From Streptomyces sp. JJ66 (GTDB lineage Bacteria; Actinomycetota; Actinomycetes; Streptomycetales; Streptomycetaceae), in contig NZ_JAEVFI010000001.1 in NCBI RefSeq assembly GCF_019303495.1, forward strand, positions 186,001 to 250,000: a DNA stretch of 64,000 nt. Direction: 5' to 3'. How positions within the stretch are numbered: position 1 is the first letter of the stretch; each line of letters starts with the position of its first letter. The translations under genes were made by a program, and so were the position numbers. The notes beneath the pieces are model-generated. The model worked only from the letters and a program-made list of their open reading frames with translations, did no database searches and was not told the DNA's origin. This document shows positions 46,251-54,727 of the stretch, piece after piece.

Positions 46251-46964
46251 TCAGCTACTGCCGAGCAGGAGGTCGCGGTGGGCGACGAACTCCGTGTTCG
46301 CCCGGTCGTAGTCCTCCGGGCGCCCGATGTCCAGCCAGTAACCGTCGAACTCGTAGGTGGCCGGGGGAGTGCCCTGCTTCAGCAGGTCCAGGACCAGTTC
46401 GTCGAAGCCCAGCGGGAGGCCAGGTTCGTAACTCCCGAGGGTCTCGCGGCTCAGCCCGTACACACCCATCGACACCTGGTAGGCCAGACTCGGCTTCTCC
46501 CGGAACTCGGTGACGTGACCGTCGCTTGTGGAAAGCACGCCGAAGTCGATGGTCACCTGACGGTTGTGCGTGGCGATGGTCAGCGGAGACCCCGCGGCGC
46601 GGTGCCGTTCCAACAGGGCGGCGTAGTCCAGCGAGGTGAGGATGTCGCCGTTCATCACGAGAAAGTGCTCGGGCAGACGGTCGCGCATCGCGACCAGCGG
46701 CCCGAGTGTGCCCAACGGGCTCTCCTCCACGGCGTACTCGACCTCCAACCCCCACTGGCTGCCGTCTCCGACGTAGGCTCGGATGATGTGGCCCAGGTGG
46801 CCGATCGCGAGGGTGACCCGGTTGAAACCGGCCGCGGACAGCTGCCGCATCACGATCTCCAGGATCGCGTGCTGGTCGCCGATGGGAACCAGGGGCTTCG
46901 GCAGCGCGGTCGTGTAGGGCCGCAGCCGGACGCCCTTGCCACCGGCCATGATGAATGCGTGCAT
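46251..46964 (-). CDS. Sugar-1-phosphate nucleotidylyltransferase
   Basis: 237 aa GT-A fold enzyme that would activate a sugar 1-phosphate with an NTP. AFIMAGGKGVRLRPYTTALPKPLVPIG holds the nucleotide-binding GG-x-G-x-R-L-x-P and PKP motifs. FLVMNGDILTSLDY has the metal-binding Asp, and FREKPSLAYQVSMGVYGLS and FDGYWLDIGRPEDYDRAN complete the family. Short, without a C-terminal acyltransferase-type extension. ATG 46964 is preferred over the TTG two codons upstream. It is divergent from the BtrH-like gene. Probably makes the NDP-sugar used by the dehydrogenase, epimerase and aminotransferase of this cluster. Confidence 0.88.
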   Translation of the reverse strand: MHAFIMAGGKGVRLRPYTTALPKPLVPIGDQHAILEIVMRQLSAAGFNRVTLAIGHLGHIIRAYVGDGSQWGLEVEYAVEESPLGTLGPLVAMRDRLPEHFLVMNGDILTSLDYAALLERHRAAGSPLTIATHNRQVTIDFGVLSTSDGHVTEFREKPSLAYQVSMGVYGLSRETLGSYEPGLPLGFDELVLDLLKQGTPPATYEFDGYWLDIGRPEDYDRANTEFVAHRDLLLGSS

Positions 46965-47073
46965 GATCAATTCCCTTCCGCGAAGGTGGTGCGCTGCGAG
47001 GCGAGTGGTGAGGGTCAGGCGCGGGTGCCTAAAGTGAGCGAGATCGTGCTGTCAAGCCCCCCGTGGTGAGGTC

Positions 47074-48057
47074 GTGTTGTTCCCCTACATCGGCTCCGGC
47101 CCGTACTGCTTCTCCAACTCGCTCGCGATGGCGCTGGGCCCAGGCTCGCCCGGCACGCCGGTGCTGGAGGTGCTGACGGGGTCACCGTTCGGATTCCAGC
47201 TGCTCGAGGGAACGCTGCCGCTCTTCGACCCTTTCGGCTGGGACCCAGAACACGGACTGGAGTCGGCCCTCGGACTGCTCGGCTGGGAGTGCCGACGCAC
47301 GGACGGCAAGAGCCCGGAGGAGGCTGAGGAGAGGTTGCGCAGAGCGGTCGAGCACGGCCCGGTGCTGGCGGGTCCGCTGGAGATGGGCCTGCTGCTCCAA
47401 CAGCCCGGTTCCGGTAAGGCCGTCGGCGCCGACCACTTCGTCCTTGTGGTGGCCGTCGAGAGGGACACCGTCGTCTTCCACGACCCGCACGGCCATCCGT
47501 GGGCGACGCTGCCCGTGCCCGACTTCCTGGCCGCCTGGCAAGCCGAGCAGATCGACTATGTGGACCGGCCCTTTGTGATGCGGACCGGCTTCACCCGCAT
47601 CCGGGACACCAGCCCGGCTGAGGCCCTGCGAGCCTCGCTGCCACGCGCCGCGGAGCTGCTGCGGGCCCACGAGACCGCCGCCGCGTCCGACCTTCCGCCC
47701 GGATCGCTCGGCGGCGCCGCGGGCCTGGAACGGCTTGCCGAGCAGGTGGCGGAGGGGCTGGACCCCGACATCCGACACGTGATGGAGAGCTTCTCGCTTC
47801 GCGCCGGTGCCCGCCGCACCTCGGACGCGGCCGCCTGCCTCGCGGGCATCGGCTTCACCGAATCCGCAGGAGTGCTGACCCGCCAGGCGCGGATTCTGGG
47901 CGGCCTCCAGTACCCGCTGGTCACCTTGGACGACGCGGCGGTGGTGGCCGGCCTGCGCCGACTCGCGCCGACCTACGAGGAACTCCGGACAGCTCTGCTC
48001 ACGGAACTCGCCAGGCAGGAGGGTGCGGCCGCCCCCGAAACCCTGACCGCCGACTGA
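47074..48057 (+). CDS. BtrH-like papain-fold acyltransferase/peptidase (BtrH_N plus DUF4872 type)
   Basis: 327 aa. The N-terminal half has a cysteine-protease-like triad: Cys12 (GPYCFSNSLAMAL), His121 (GADHFVLVV) and Asp137 (VFHDPHG), arranged as in BtrH, the butirosin acyltransferase that moves an aminoacyl chain from an acyl carrier protein onto an aminoglycoside. The C-terminal half (about 180-327) is helical and resembles DUF4872. No signal peptide. GTG start. In this cluster it could transfer a carrier-bound acyl group from the NRPS to an amino-sugar acceptor; hydrolysis is the alternative. Confidence 0.7.
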   Translation: MLFPYIGSGPYCFSNSLAMALGPGSPGTPVLEVLTGSPFGFQLLEGTLPLFDPFGWDPEHGLESALGLLGWECRRTDGKSPEEAEERLRRAVEHGPVLAGPLEMGLLLQQPGSGKAVGADHFVLVVAVERDTVVFHDPHGHPWATLPVPDFLAAWQAEQIDYVDRPFVMRTGFTRIRDTSPAEALRASLPRAAELLRAHETAAASDLPPGSLGGAAGLERLAEQVAEGLDPDIRHVMESFSLRAGARRTSDAAACLAGIGFTESAGVLTRQARILGGLQYPLVTLDDAAVVAGLRRLAPTYEELRTALLTELARQEGAAAPETLTAD

Positions 48058-48155
48058 ACCGCGCCGCACGCCCGGCCGCCGGACCAGCCGGTACGGTCCG
48101 CCGTGGCGGACAAAGTGCCGTCCCGGTGCGGCATGACCCGCGGACCCGGCCGGTA

Positions 48156-48183
48156 CCGCCGACAGCGCCGGTCCAGTCGGCGG
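48156..48183. terminator. Weak hairpin between convergent BtrH-like and Rieske genes
   Basis: CCGCCGAC (48156-48163) pairs with GTCGGCGG (48176-48183) around a 12-nt loop in the 175-nt convergent gap. Plausible terminator, not strong. Confidence 0.35.
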
Positions 48184-48232
48184 GCGTGCGGAGCCGCGCG
48201 CGGAGCGGCCGGTCGGCGTCGCGGCTACCAGC

Positions 48233-48646
48233 TCAGTCTGCCGCATTGAGACGCCCTTCCAGACGGCGCAGTTCGTCCCCCGGCGGTACCGGCGCGCCAG
48301 CCGGCAACTCCGCGACGATACGCAGCGCGTCGCAGGCCGGTCCGGCGACCCGGCGGCCACCGCCCTGGAGATCGAAGGCGGAGTGGTGCAGCGGGCAGCG
48401 GATCACCATCCGGTCGGCGTCCAGGTGGCCGTAGCGCATCCGGCCCTTGCGGTGCGGGCAGGTGGCGTCGGCGAGCAGCTGCCGGCCTCCCGCCTCGATG
48501 AGGATCAGCCGCTCGCTGACCTGCTGGACCCGGGGGCTCTGCGGAGCCTGCCTGGAGTCCGGATGAAGCTGGGCGCCCTCCGGGCAGGGGGTGTTCGGCA
48601 GGTCGCCCCCGGTGCCCCGCGCGTCCTCGGAAGCGGCCGTGGTCAT
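48233..48646 (-). CDS. Rieske [2Fe-2S] ferredoxin
   Basis: 137 aa. The Rieske motif C-x-H-x17-C-x2-H is complete (ATCPHRKGRMRYGHL...IRCPLHHSAFDL). There is no membrane anchor or Tat signal, so it is a soluble electron carrier like those that serve oxygenases. An N-terminal extension of about 40 polar residues has no counterpart I recognise. Its ATG overlaps the diiron oxidase stop by 4 nt, making it the obvious redox partner of that enzyme. Confidence 0.88.
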   Translation of the reverse strand: MTTAASEDARGTGGDLPNTPCPEGAQLHPDSRQAPQSPRVQQVSERLILIEAGGRQLLADATCPHRKGRMRYGHLDADRMVIRCPLHHSAFDLQGGGRRVAGPACDALRIVAELPAGAPVPPGDELRRLEGRLNAAD

Positions 48647-49503
48647 GCCCGACCCGCCTCTCGCGCCAGGGAGATCGCCGTCTCCGTCGCGTCGTGGACG
48701 ATCGCACTGGTCAGCTCAACTCCGGCCCACACCTTCGACAGATCGAGCCCGCGCGCCGCCTGGGTCTCCCGGATCGCCACCCGCATCTGCTTGCTGTGGT
48801 AGGTGTCGATGTAGAGGTGCTCGGTGTAGTACCGGGCCGACTTCAGGCCTAGCCGCCTGGCGGCCTGGGCGAAGCTGCGGAACCCGTAGAGCACACTGGC
48901 CTCGAAGTACGCGTAGCCGCCCAGGAAGTACTCCGGGGTGGGCGCGCGGGAGGCCAGCCAGTGGAACATGTTGACGTAGGCGTGACTCTGCGGGCTGGAG
49001 CCGGTCCGGTAGTCCTCGACCTCGGTCGGCATGTCCAGCTCGCGCAGCAGCTCCCGGTAGAGCTCCGAGTGCGCCTGGTCGTCGTTGCCGCAGCCCAGTT
49101 CGTCCACCATCACGCGGAAGACGGCCATGCCGGCCTTGTAGGGAAGCCTCGGCACCACCGGCAGCAGGTTCAGCGACTCGGTGAGGCCGTCGAGCGCGAA
49201 CTCGCCGACGACAACCCGGAACTGGTTGAGGGTCGCCTCCTCCGCGAGGAACCGGTGGCTGTCGGAGGCCACTGTGCCCTCCCGCGCCAGGAAGCCGGAA
49301 AGCTCGCGCAGCAACTCGGTGTGCGAGGCGAACCGGGGGGCGCGCTGCCGGTGCCGCTCAGCGATCGTGTCGATCCAGCGCCCCTCCATCTCCAGCATCT
49401 CCTCGTACTCGGCGGCCGTGGGAACGCTGACGTACAGGTCGTACAACCGCTTCTGGTCGATGGCGGTGCAGGGTATCCAGGGGTCGGTCGGTGCCGTGGT
49501 CAT
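48643..49503 (-). CDS. Heme-oxygenase-like diiron oxidase (HDO)
   Basis: 286 aa, all-alpha. Candidate metal ligands are Glu109, Glu135, His145, Glu201, His229, Asp233 and His236 (DELG near 134, AHSELY, YFEAS, TEHLYIDTYH). Their spacing agrees closely with the seven ligands remembered for the N-oxygenase SznF (E189, E215, H225, E281, H311, D315, H318): E-E 26, E-H 10, E-E 66, H-D 4 and D-H 3 are identical. HDOs oxidise amines or guanidines to N-hydroxy, nitroso or nitro groups, or cleave C-C bonds. Coupled to a Rieske ferredoxin. The substrate might be an amino acid or amino sugar of this pathway. Confidence 0.82.
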   Translation of the reverse strand: MTTAPTDPWIPCTAIDQKRLYDLYVSVPTAAEYEEMLEMEGRWIDTIAERHRQRAPRFASHTELLRELSGFLAREGTVASDSHRFLAEEATLNQFRVVVGEFALDGLTESLNLLPVVPRLPYKAGMAVFRVMVDELGCGNDDQAHSELYRELLRELDMPTEVEDYRTGSSPQSHAYVNMFHWLASRAPTPEYFLGGYAYFEASVLYGFRSFAQAARRLGLKSARYYTEHLYIDTYHSKQMRVAIRETQAARGLDLSKVWAGVELTSAIVHDATETAISLAREAGRA

Positions 49504-49638
49504 CGCGGTGCTCCAGTGCGGCTCGGGTTGAATGTCACCGATTGGCGGAAAAGGTCAGTTGGTAGGGTGAAGCAAGTTGATCAGAGGGCGGATCGTCCTT
49601 CCGGCCATGGCGAACCGCGGGACGCGGAGGGGAACGGG

Positions 49639-50427
49639 GTGGTCGGGGTGGCGGCGCGACGTTTGAGAGTGGATCACCGCGATCCCTGGTTCCGGCGCTA
49701 CCGCGTCGACGGCGCCCGGGTGCGCCTGGTGTGCTTCCCGCACGCCGGTGGCGCCGCGACCAGTTACCTCGGCTGGCCACAACTGCTGCCGGAGGGCGTT
49801 GAGATGCTGGCCGTTCAGTACCCGGGACGCCAGAGCCGCATCGCCGAGCCCTGCTTCGAGTCTCTCCCGGAACTCGCAACGGCGGTGACCGTGGCCCTGA
49901 AGGCCCACTCCGACCTGCCTCTGACGCTGTTCGGGCACAGCATGGGGTCCGCGATCGCCTACGAGGTGGCCCGCGCCCTCCGGCAGGACGGACGGGAAGT
50001 GCCGCGGCTGCTGGTCTCGGGCCGCGGCTCCCCGCACGTCGGGTACGGCGATCGCCGGCCCCCCGGCCTGGACGACAGGTCGCTGATCGCCGTGGTGCGG
50101 GCACTGTCCGGGAGCGACGCCGACGCCTACGAACACCCGGAAATGCGCGATCTGCTGATGCCGTCGCTGCGCGCCGACTACACCATGCTGGACCGCTACC
50201 GGCCGACGGCGCCCGCGGAACCGCTGGACGTTCCGGTGACCGTGTTCGGCGGCGAGGACGACCCCGCCTGCCCGGTGTCCGAGCTGGCCAGCTGGGCCCA
50301 CGTGACCAGCGCCGGATGCGAGGTACTGACCTACCCCGGCGGCCACTTCTACCTGCGCGAGCACGAGCGGGCCCTGGTCGCCGAGGTGGCCCGCAGGCTG
50401 CCCGTCCGGAAGGGCCCTGCGGCCTGA
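49639..50427 (+). CDS. Type II thioesterase
   Basis: 262 aa alpha/beta hydrolase of the GrsT/TEII family that clears misprimed or stalled acyl groups from NRPS carrier domains. RLVCFPHAGGAATSYLGWPQLLPEGVEMLAVQYPGR is the family start, FGHSMGSAIAYEVAR carries the nucleophile Ser, GGEDDPACP the Asp and YPGGHFYL the His. GTG 49639 follows GGAGGGG by six bases. Convergent with the NRPS gene, 47 nt away, and divergent from the HDO gene. Confidence 0.92.
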   Translation: MVGVAARRLRVDHRDPWFRRYRVDGARVRLVCFPHAGGAATSYLGWPQLLPEGVEMLAVQYPGRQSRIAEPCFESLPELATAVTVALKAHSDLPLTLFGHSMGSAIAYEVARALRQDGREVPRLLVSGRGSPHVGYGDRRPPGLDDRSLIAVVRALSGSDADAYEHPEMRDLLMPSLRADYTMLDRYRPTAPAEPLDVPVTVFGGEDDPACPVSELASWAHVTSAGCEVLTYPGGHFYLREHERALVAEVARRLPVRKGPAA

Positions 50428-50474
50428 TCCCTGTCCGTCGCGGTCGGTCGCCCCCGCGCGGCGCCTGTATCCCG

Positions 50475-53400
50475 TCATCCGACGCCCACCTGGTGGTCGG
50501 GGTCGGCAGCGATCCGCTCCAACACCGCGAGGTAGCCCTCCGCGAGTTCCCGGGCGGCCGCCGTTCCGACGCGGAGGAAATCGTGCTCCAGCCGACCAGT
50601 GAGGCCGCCCGCGCCGTCCTCGTCCAGCGCGAGTGTGAGGTCGAACTTCGCGGTGCCGGTGTCACAGGGCACCAACTCGCATTCCAGGCCCATTAGTTGT
50701 GGTCCTCGGTGTGGAGTGCTGCCGTAGGAGAGCATCAGCTGGAAGAACACGCTATGCCCGCGGCCCCGGGCGGGCCTGAGTTCCTCCACGACTCGCTCGA
50801 ACGGCACGTCTTGGCAGGCGAGCGCCTCGCGCACGGTGCGGCGCGCCGAAGACAACAGCTCACGGAAGGGCTGCCGCGGTTCCAACTCAGTGCGCAGGCA
50901 CAGCGTGTTGACGAACATGCCCATGACGCCGTCGAGTTCGGGGCGGTCGCGCCCTGAAGTGAGGGTGCCCACGACCAGGTCGCGGACGCCCGTCGCCCGG
51001 TGGACCTGCTCGTAGAAGGCGCTCAGCAGCACCATGAACAACGTGGCGCGCTCGGCCCCGGCCACTTCCCGCAGCCGGGCGGTGAGCGGCGCGGGTACGC
51101 AGAAGGTGTGCACGGCGCCCCTGCCGGAACTCCTGCCACGGGACCCACGGGCCGGTGCAGGGCCGTCCGCCAAGGCGGGCAGCCGGGTTGTCTCCGGCGC
51201 GCCCGCGAGCTGCTTGCGCCAGTACGCCAGCTGCTCGTCGTACCCCTGCTCCGTGGCCTGCTGGTGCTGCTCGCGCGCCCAGTCGGAGAACTTCAGGGCG
51301 GGGGCGGGCAGCGCGGCTTCGGTGCCGGCCGCCGCGGCGGAGTACAGCGGGCCGAACTCATCGAAGAGAACCCGCGTCGAGCCACCGTCAAAGACGATGT
51401 GATGCAGCACCATGACCAGCAGGTGGTCCTCGGGCCCGCGGCGTATCAGGGAGGTCCGCAGCAACGGGCCCCGGGTCAGGTCGAAGGGCTCGCGGACCAG
51501 CCGCGCCACCGTCTCTGCGGCTCCTTCCTCGTCCTGCCCGGTCATGTCCAGCAGGGGCAGCTCCACCTCGTACGGCTCCTGTGGGACCTGCACCGGCAGG
51601 CCGTCCTCGGTTGTGAACACGGTGCGTAGCGCCGCGTGCCGTGTGACCAGGGCGCCCAGCGCCGCTTGCACCGCGGCCCGGTCCAACGGCCCGGAGAGTC
51701 GCAGCACCACCGGCTCGTTGAAGCGGGGGGAGCCAGGGGCGAGTTTGTGAAGCAGCCACATCCGTTGCTGGGCGAAGGCAGCCGGCACGGTACCGGCACT
51801 GACGTCGCCGTCCGCCGGCACCGGGTCCGGATGCGTCTGCGGCCTGGCGGCGGCCCCGGCGGTGCCGTCAAGCTGCGCTGCCAGCCCGGCCACCGTGGGC
51901 GTCCGGAACAGGGCACTCTGGTGGATGTCACCGCCGAGCCGGGCGCGGCAGGCAGCGGCCAGCCGGACGGCGGACAACGAGTCGCCGCCCAGTTCGAAGA
52001 AGTCGTCGTCCGGCCCGATCGGGGCGGTGCCCAGGACCTCCTCCCAGACCTCGGCCAGCGCCGCCTGAAGAGGGGGCAGCGGCTCGCGCGGCCCACTGCC
52101 GGTCCGGCCGGGGGCCAGGTCCAGTGGCAGGGCGTGCAGGGCTTTCCGGTCCACCTTGCCGTTGGCGTTGAGTGGCAGCGAGGGCAGGGCCGTGAACCGG
52201 GCGGGGACCTGGGCCGGCGGCAGCACCTCGCGGAGCCGGGCACGCAGGGCACGCACCTGCGGCTCCCCCGCCCACACCACGCAGGCGACGAGTTGGTCGG
52301 CGCCGGAGTGGTCCGGCCGGGCCAGTACGGCGCTCTCCAGGACGCCCGGGAACTGGACGATGGCGTTCTCGACCTCGCCGGGCTCGATGCGGATGCCGCG
52401 GATGTTGAGCTGGTAGTCGATGCGGCCCAGGAACTCCAGCGTCCCGCCGGGCAGGCGGCGACGAGCCAGATCCCGAGTCCGGTACATCCGGCCGCCGGGC
52501 CGGTCGGTGAACGGGTCGGGCGGAAACCGGTCGGCGGTGAGGGCGGGCAGCCCGACGTAGCCGCGTGAGACCCCGGGGCCGCCCAGGTAGAGCTCCCCGG
52601 CCTCGCCGTCGGGTACCGGTTCCAGGCGGTCGTCCAGGATGTAGGCGCGGACGCCCGGCAGCGGTGTGCCGATGGGCAGGCGGTTCCAGCCGCGGATCTC
52701 CTCCGGGGCGGCCGGGGCCTCGTACAGCACCTGCGAGACGGTGGCCTCGGTGGCGCCGTACTCCTGGACCAGTCGGACGCCGGTGGCGCACCAGTCGGCG
52801 ACCCGGTCGACCGCCACCGGCTCGCTGCCGACGACGAGCAGCCGGAGCGAGGGCGGGGCGACCGGACCCTGTCCCCCGTCCAGCTCACGCAGCCATTCGT
52901 ACCAGTAGGACGGCGTCAGCTGGAGGACGGAGACGCGTTCCCGTTCGACGAGGTCGAGCAGCCGGGCGCTGTCGGCCAGTTCACCGTCCGGATCCATCAC
53001 CAGGCAGGATCCGGCAGCCCAGGTGGACAGGATCTCCTCGGCCGCCACCGAGAAGCCGACGGAGGCGAACTGCAGGACACGGTCGGCCGGAGTCAGGTCC
53101 AGGCGGTCGGCGATGCCGCGGGCCAACGCGGCGAGGGCCCCCTGGGCCAGCGGGACCCCCTTGGGCAGGCCGGTGGAACCGGAGGTGTAGGCGATCCAGC
53201 CCAGGTGGCCGGAGCTCAGCCGGGCGCCGGCGTCCGCGCCCCCCGTGGTGGGGCGGGCACCGGACGGCGCCGCCCGTGCGGTGTCCTCCACGAGCAGGAC
53301 TCGGGCGGTATGCCCCGGGAGCCGGCCGGCCAGGTCGGCGCTGGTGAGCAGCACCGAGGCTCCGACATCGCCGAGGACAAACGCGAGCCGCTCGGCCGGG

Positions 53401-53687
53401 TATGCGGGGTCCAGCGGTACGCACGCGCCGGCCGCCTTCAGCACACCAAACACGGCGACGGCCAGTTCCACCGAGCGGTGCAGGTGGATGCCGACGGGGA
53501 CGTCCGGGCTGACACCTGCCTGGCGCAGCCGGTCGGCCAGCAGCGAGGCACGGCGGTCGAGTTCGCGGTAGCTGAGCCTGGTTGCGCCGCAGCGGAGGGC
53601 GTCGGCGTCGGGGGTGGCACGGACCCGTTCCGCCAGCAGGGTGGGCAGCGTGTCCGGCACGCCCTCGGGGAGGCGGGGGGAACTCAC
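50475..53687 (-). CDS. Nonribosomal peptide synthetase, A-T-C
   Basis: 1070 aa. Adenylation domain about 1-525: A3 YTSGSTGLPKG (168-178), A5 QEYGATEATV, A7 YRTRDLARR, A8 GRIDYQLNIRGIRIEPGEVE, A10 NANGKVDRKAL with the catalytic Lys511. Carrier domain: FFELGGDSLSAVRL with phosphopantetheine Ser570. Condensation domain about 635-1060 with intact HHIVFDG (762-768). In A4 (FASVGFSVAAEEI) the Asp that anchors the amino group of normal substrates is Ser213, so the substrate may lack a standard alpha-amino group. A7 has Arg instead of Gly. No thioesterase or downstream module; the terminal C domain may join the acyl chain to a soluble amine. Last gene of the coupled operon (GTGA with the dehydrogenase). 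Confidence 0.93.
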   Translation of the reverse strand: MSSPRLPEGVPDTLPTLLAERVRATPDADALRCGATRLSYRELDRRASLLADRLRQAGVSPDVPVGIHLHRSVELAVAVFGVLKAAGACVPLDPAYPAERLAFVLGDVGASVLLTSADLAGRLPGHTARVLLVEDTARAAPSGARPTTGGADAGARLSSGHLGWIAYTSGSTGLPKGVPLAQGALAALARGIADRLDLTPADRVLQFASVGFSVAAEEILSTWAAGSCLVMDPDGELADSARLLDLVERERVSVLQLTPSYWYEWLRELDGGQGPVAPPSLRLLVVGSEPVAVDRVADWCATGVRLVQEYGATEATVSQVLYEAPAAPEEIRGWNRLPIGTPLPGVRAYILDDRLEPVPDGEAGELYLGGPGVSRGYVGLPALTADRFPPDPFTDRPGGRMYRTRDLARRRLPGGTLEFLGRIDYQLNIRGIRIEPGEVENAIVQFPGVLESAVLARPDHSGADQLVACVVWAGEPQVRALRARLREVLPPAQVPARFTALPSLPLNANGKVDRKALHALPLDLAPGRTGSGPREPLPPLQAALAEVWEEVLGTAPIGPDDDFFELGGDSLSAVRLAAACRARLGGDIHQSALFRTPTVAGLAAQLDGTAGAAARPQTHPDPVPADGDVSAGTVPAAFAQQRMWLLHKLAPGSPRFNEPVVLRLSGPLDRAAVQAALGALVTRHAALRTVFTTEDGLPVQVPQEPYEVELPLLDMTGQDEEGAAETVARLVREPFDLTRGPLLRTSLIRRGPEDHLLVMVLHHIVFDGGSTRVLFDEFGPLYSAAAAGTEAALPAPALKFSDWAREQHQQATEQGYDEQLAYWRKQLAGAPETTRLPALADGPAPARGSRGRSSGRGAVHTFCVPAPLTARLREVAGAERATLFMVLLSAFYEQVHRATGVRDLVVGTLTSGRDRPELDGVMGMFVNTLCLRTELEPRQPFRELLSSARRTVREALACQDVPFERVVEELRPARGRGHSVFFQLMLSYGSTPHRGPQLMGLECELVPCDTGTAKFDLTLALDEDGAGGLTGRLEHDFLRVGTAAARELAEGYLAVLERIAADPDHQVGVG

Positions 53688-54727
53688 GGGACCAGGACCA
53701 CCTTTGTGGCCTGGCCGCCGTCGAACAGCTTGAACCCCTCGGGGGCCTCGGCCAGCGGGAACCGGTGGGAGATGACAAAGGTGGGGTCGAGGCGTCCTCC
53801 GCGGATCAGCGGCATCAGCCTGTCACGGGAGCTGATCGGATCGCCCACGGCGAAGCGGAGGGTGAGCTCCTTGCCGAAGGCGAGGCCGGTGGGCATCGGC
53901 ATGGCCGCTGAGGCGTGCGCGCCCACGGCACAGACGGTTCCGAGCGGCCGGACGATCTCCAGCGAGCTGAGCAGGGAGGCGTCCACTCCGACGGCTTCCA
54001 GGACCACGTCGGCGCCGCGGCCCCCGGTCAGTTCACGGACCCGCTCGCCGAGGTCGTCCCCGGTCTCCAGAGGAACCGCGCCCTGGGACTCGGCCATGGC
54101 CCGCCGGCCGGCGGACGGGTCGACCGCCAGGACGCGGGCCGCGCCCATCAGCTCGGCGGCCTTCAGCGCCATCAGGCCGACCGGGCCGCAACCGACCACC
54201 GCGACCGTGTCACCGGGCCGGACCCCGGCCCGTTCGGCGGCGGCGTAGCCGGTGGCGAGGATGTCACCGACGAACAGCGCCTGTTCGTCGGTGACTCCGT
54301 CCGGGATGTGGCTGAGCACGGTGTCGGCGAAGGGTATGCGGACGTACTCGGCGTGACCGCCGGCCACCGCGGTGGCACCGACGACGGTGTCGTAGCCGAA
54401 CAGGCCGACCTCGGCGCACTGGTAGTGCCAGCCGCGCCGGCAGTACCAGCAGTCGCCGCAGGCGATCACATCGGAGGCGACCACTCGGTCGCCGGTCCGG
54501 AAGCCGCGTACGGCGGGCCCCGTCTCCTCGACCACTCCGGTGAACTCGTGGCCGGTGACGGTGCCCGGCGTGAAGCCCGGGATCTCGCCGCGGTAGGGGT
54601 GCAGGTCCGTGCCGCAGATCGCGGACCGGACCACCCGGACCAGGGCGTCGCCGGGGTCCACGAGGGAGGGCACCGGGGCGTCGATGACCCGCACGTCGTA
54701 GGGGGCATGCCATTGCAGGGTCTTCAT
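53684..54727 (-). CDS. Zinc-dependent alcohol dehydrogenase (MDR family)
   Basis: 347 aa. Catalytic zinc ligands are in AICGTDLHPYR (Cys) and GHEFTG (His-Glu), and the structural zinc loop is CGDCWYCRRGWHYQC. The cofactor-binding motif VAVVGCGPVGLMAL follows at about 170-185. Resembles glutathione-independent formaldehyde- or threonine/sorbitol-dehydrogenase-like members, so a secondary alcohol on a sugar or amino-acid precursor is a reasonable substrate. Both ends overlap neighbouring genes by 4 nt. No substrate can be given. Confidence 0.9.
   Translation of the reverse strand: MKTLQWHAPYDVRVIDAPVPSLVDPGDALVRVVRSAICGTDLHPYRGEIPGFTPGTVTGHEFTGVVEETGPAVRGFRTGDRVVASDVIACGDCWYCRRGWHYQCAEVGLFGYDTVVGATAVAGGHAEYVRIPFADTVLSHIPDGVTDEQALFVGDILATGYAAAERAGVRPGDTVAVVGCGPVGLMALKAAELMGAARVLAVDPSAGRRAMAESQGAVPLETGDDLGERVRELTGGRGADVVLEAVGVDASLLSSLEIVRPLGTVCAVGAHASAAMPMPTGLAFGKELTLRFAVGDPISSRDRLMPLIRGGRLDPTFVISHRFPLAEAPEGFKLFDGGQATKVVLVP

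Noticed and set aside
45846..47069. Plus-strand 407-codon frame across the junction and the nucleotidylyltransferase
   Set aside because: Its second half is antisense to a well-supported NTP-transferase gene and its first half has no recognisable motif.
53684..54727. Alcohol dehydrogenase considered as a polyketide enoyl reductase
   Set aside because: It has both catalytic and structural zinc sites of the zinc-dependent MDR enzymes, and no ketosynthase or other PKS domain is present.
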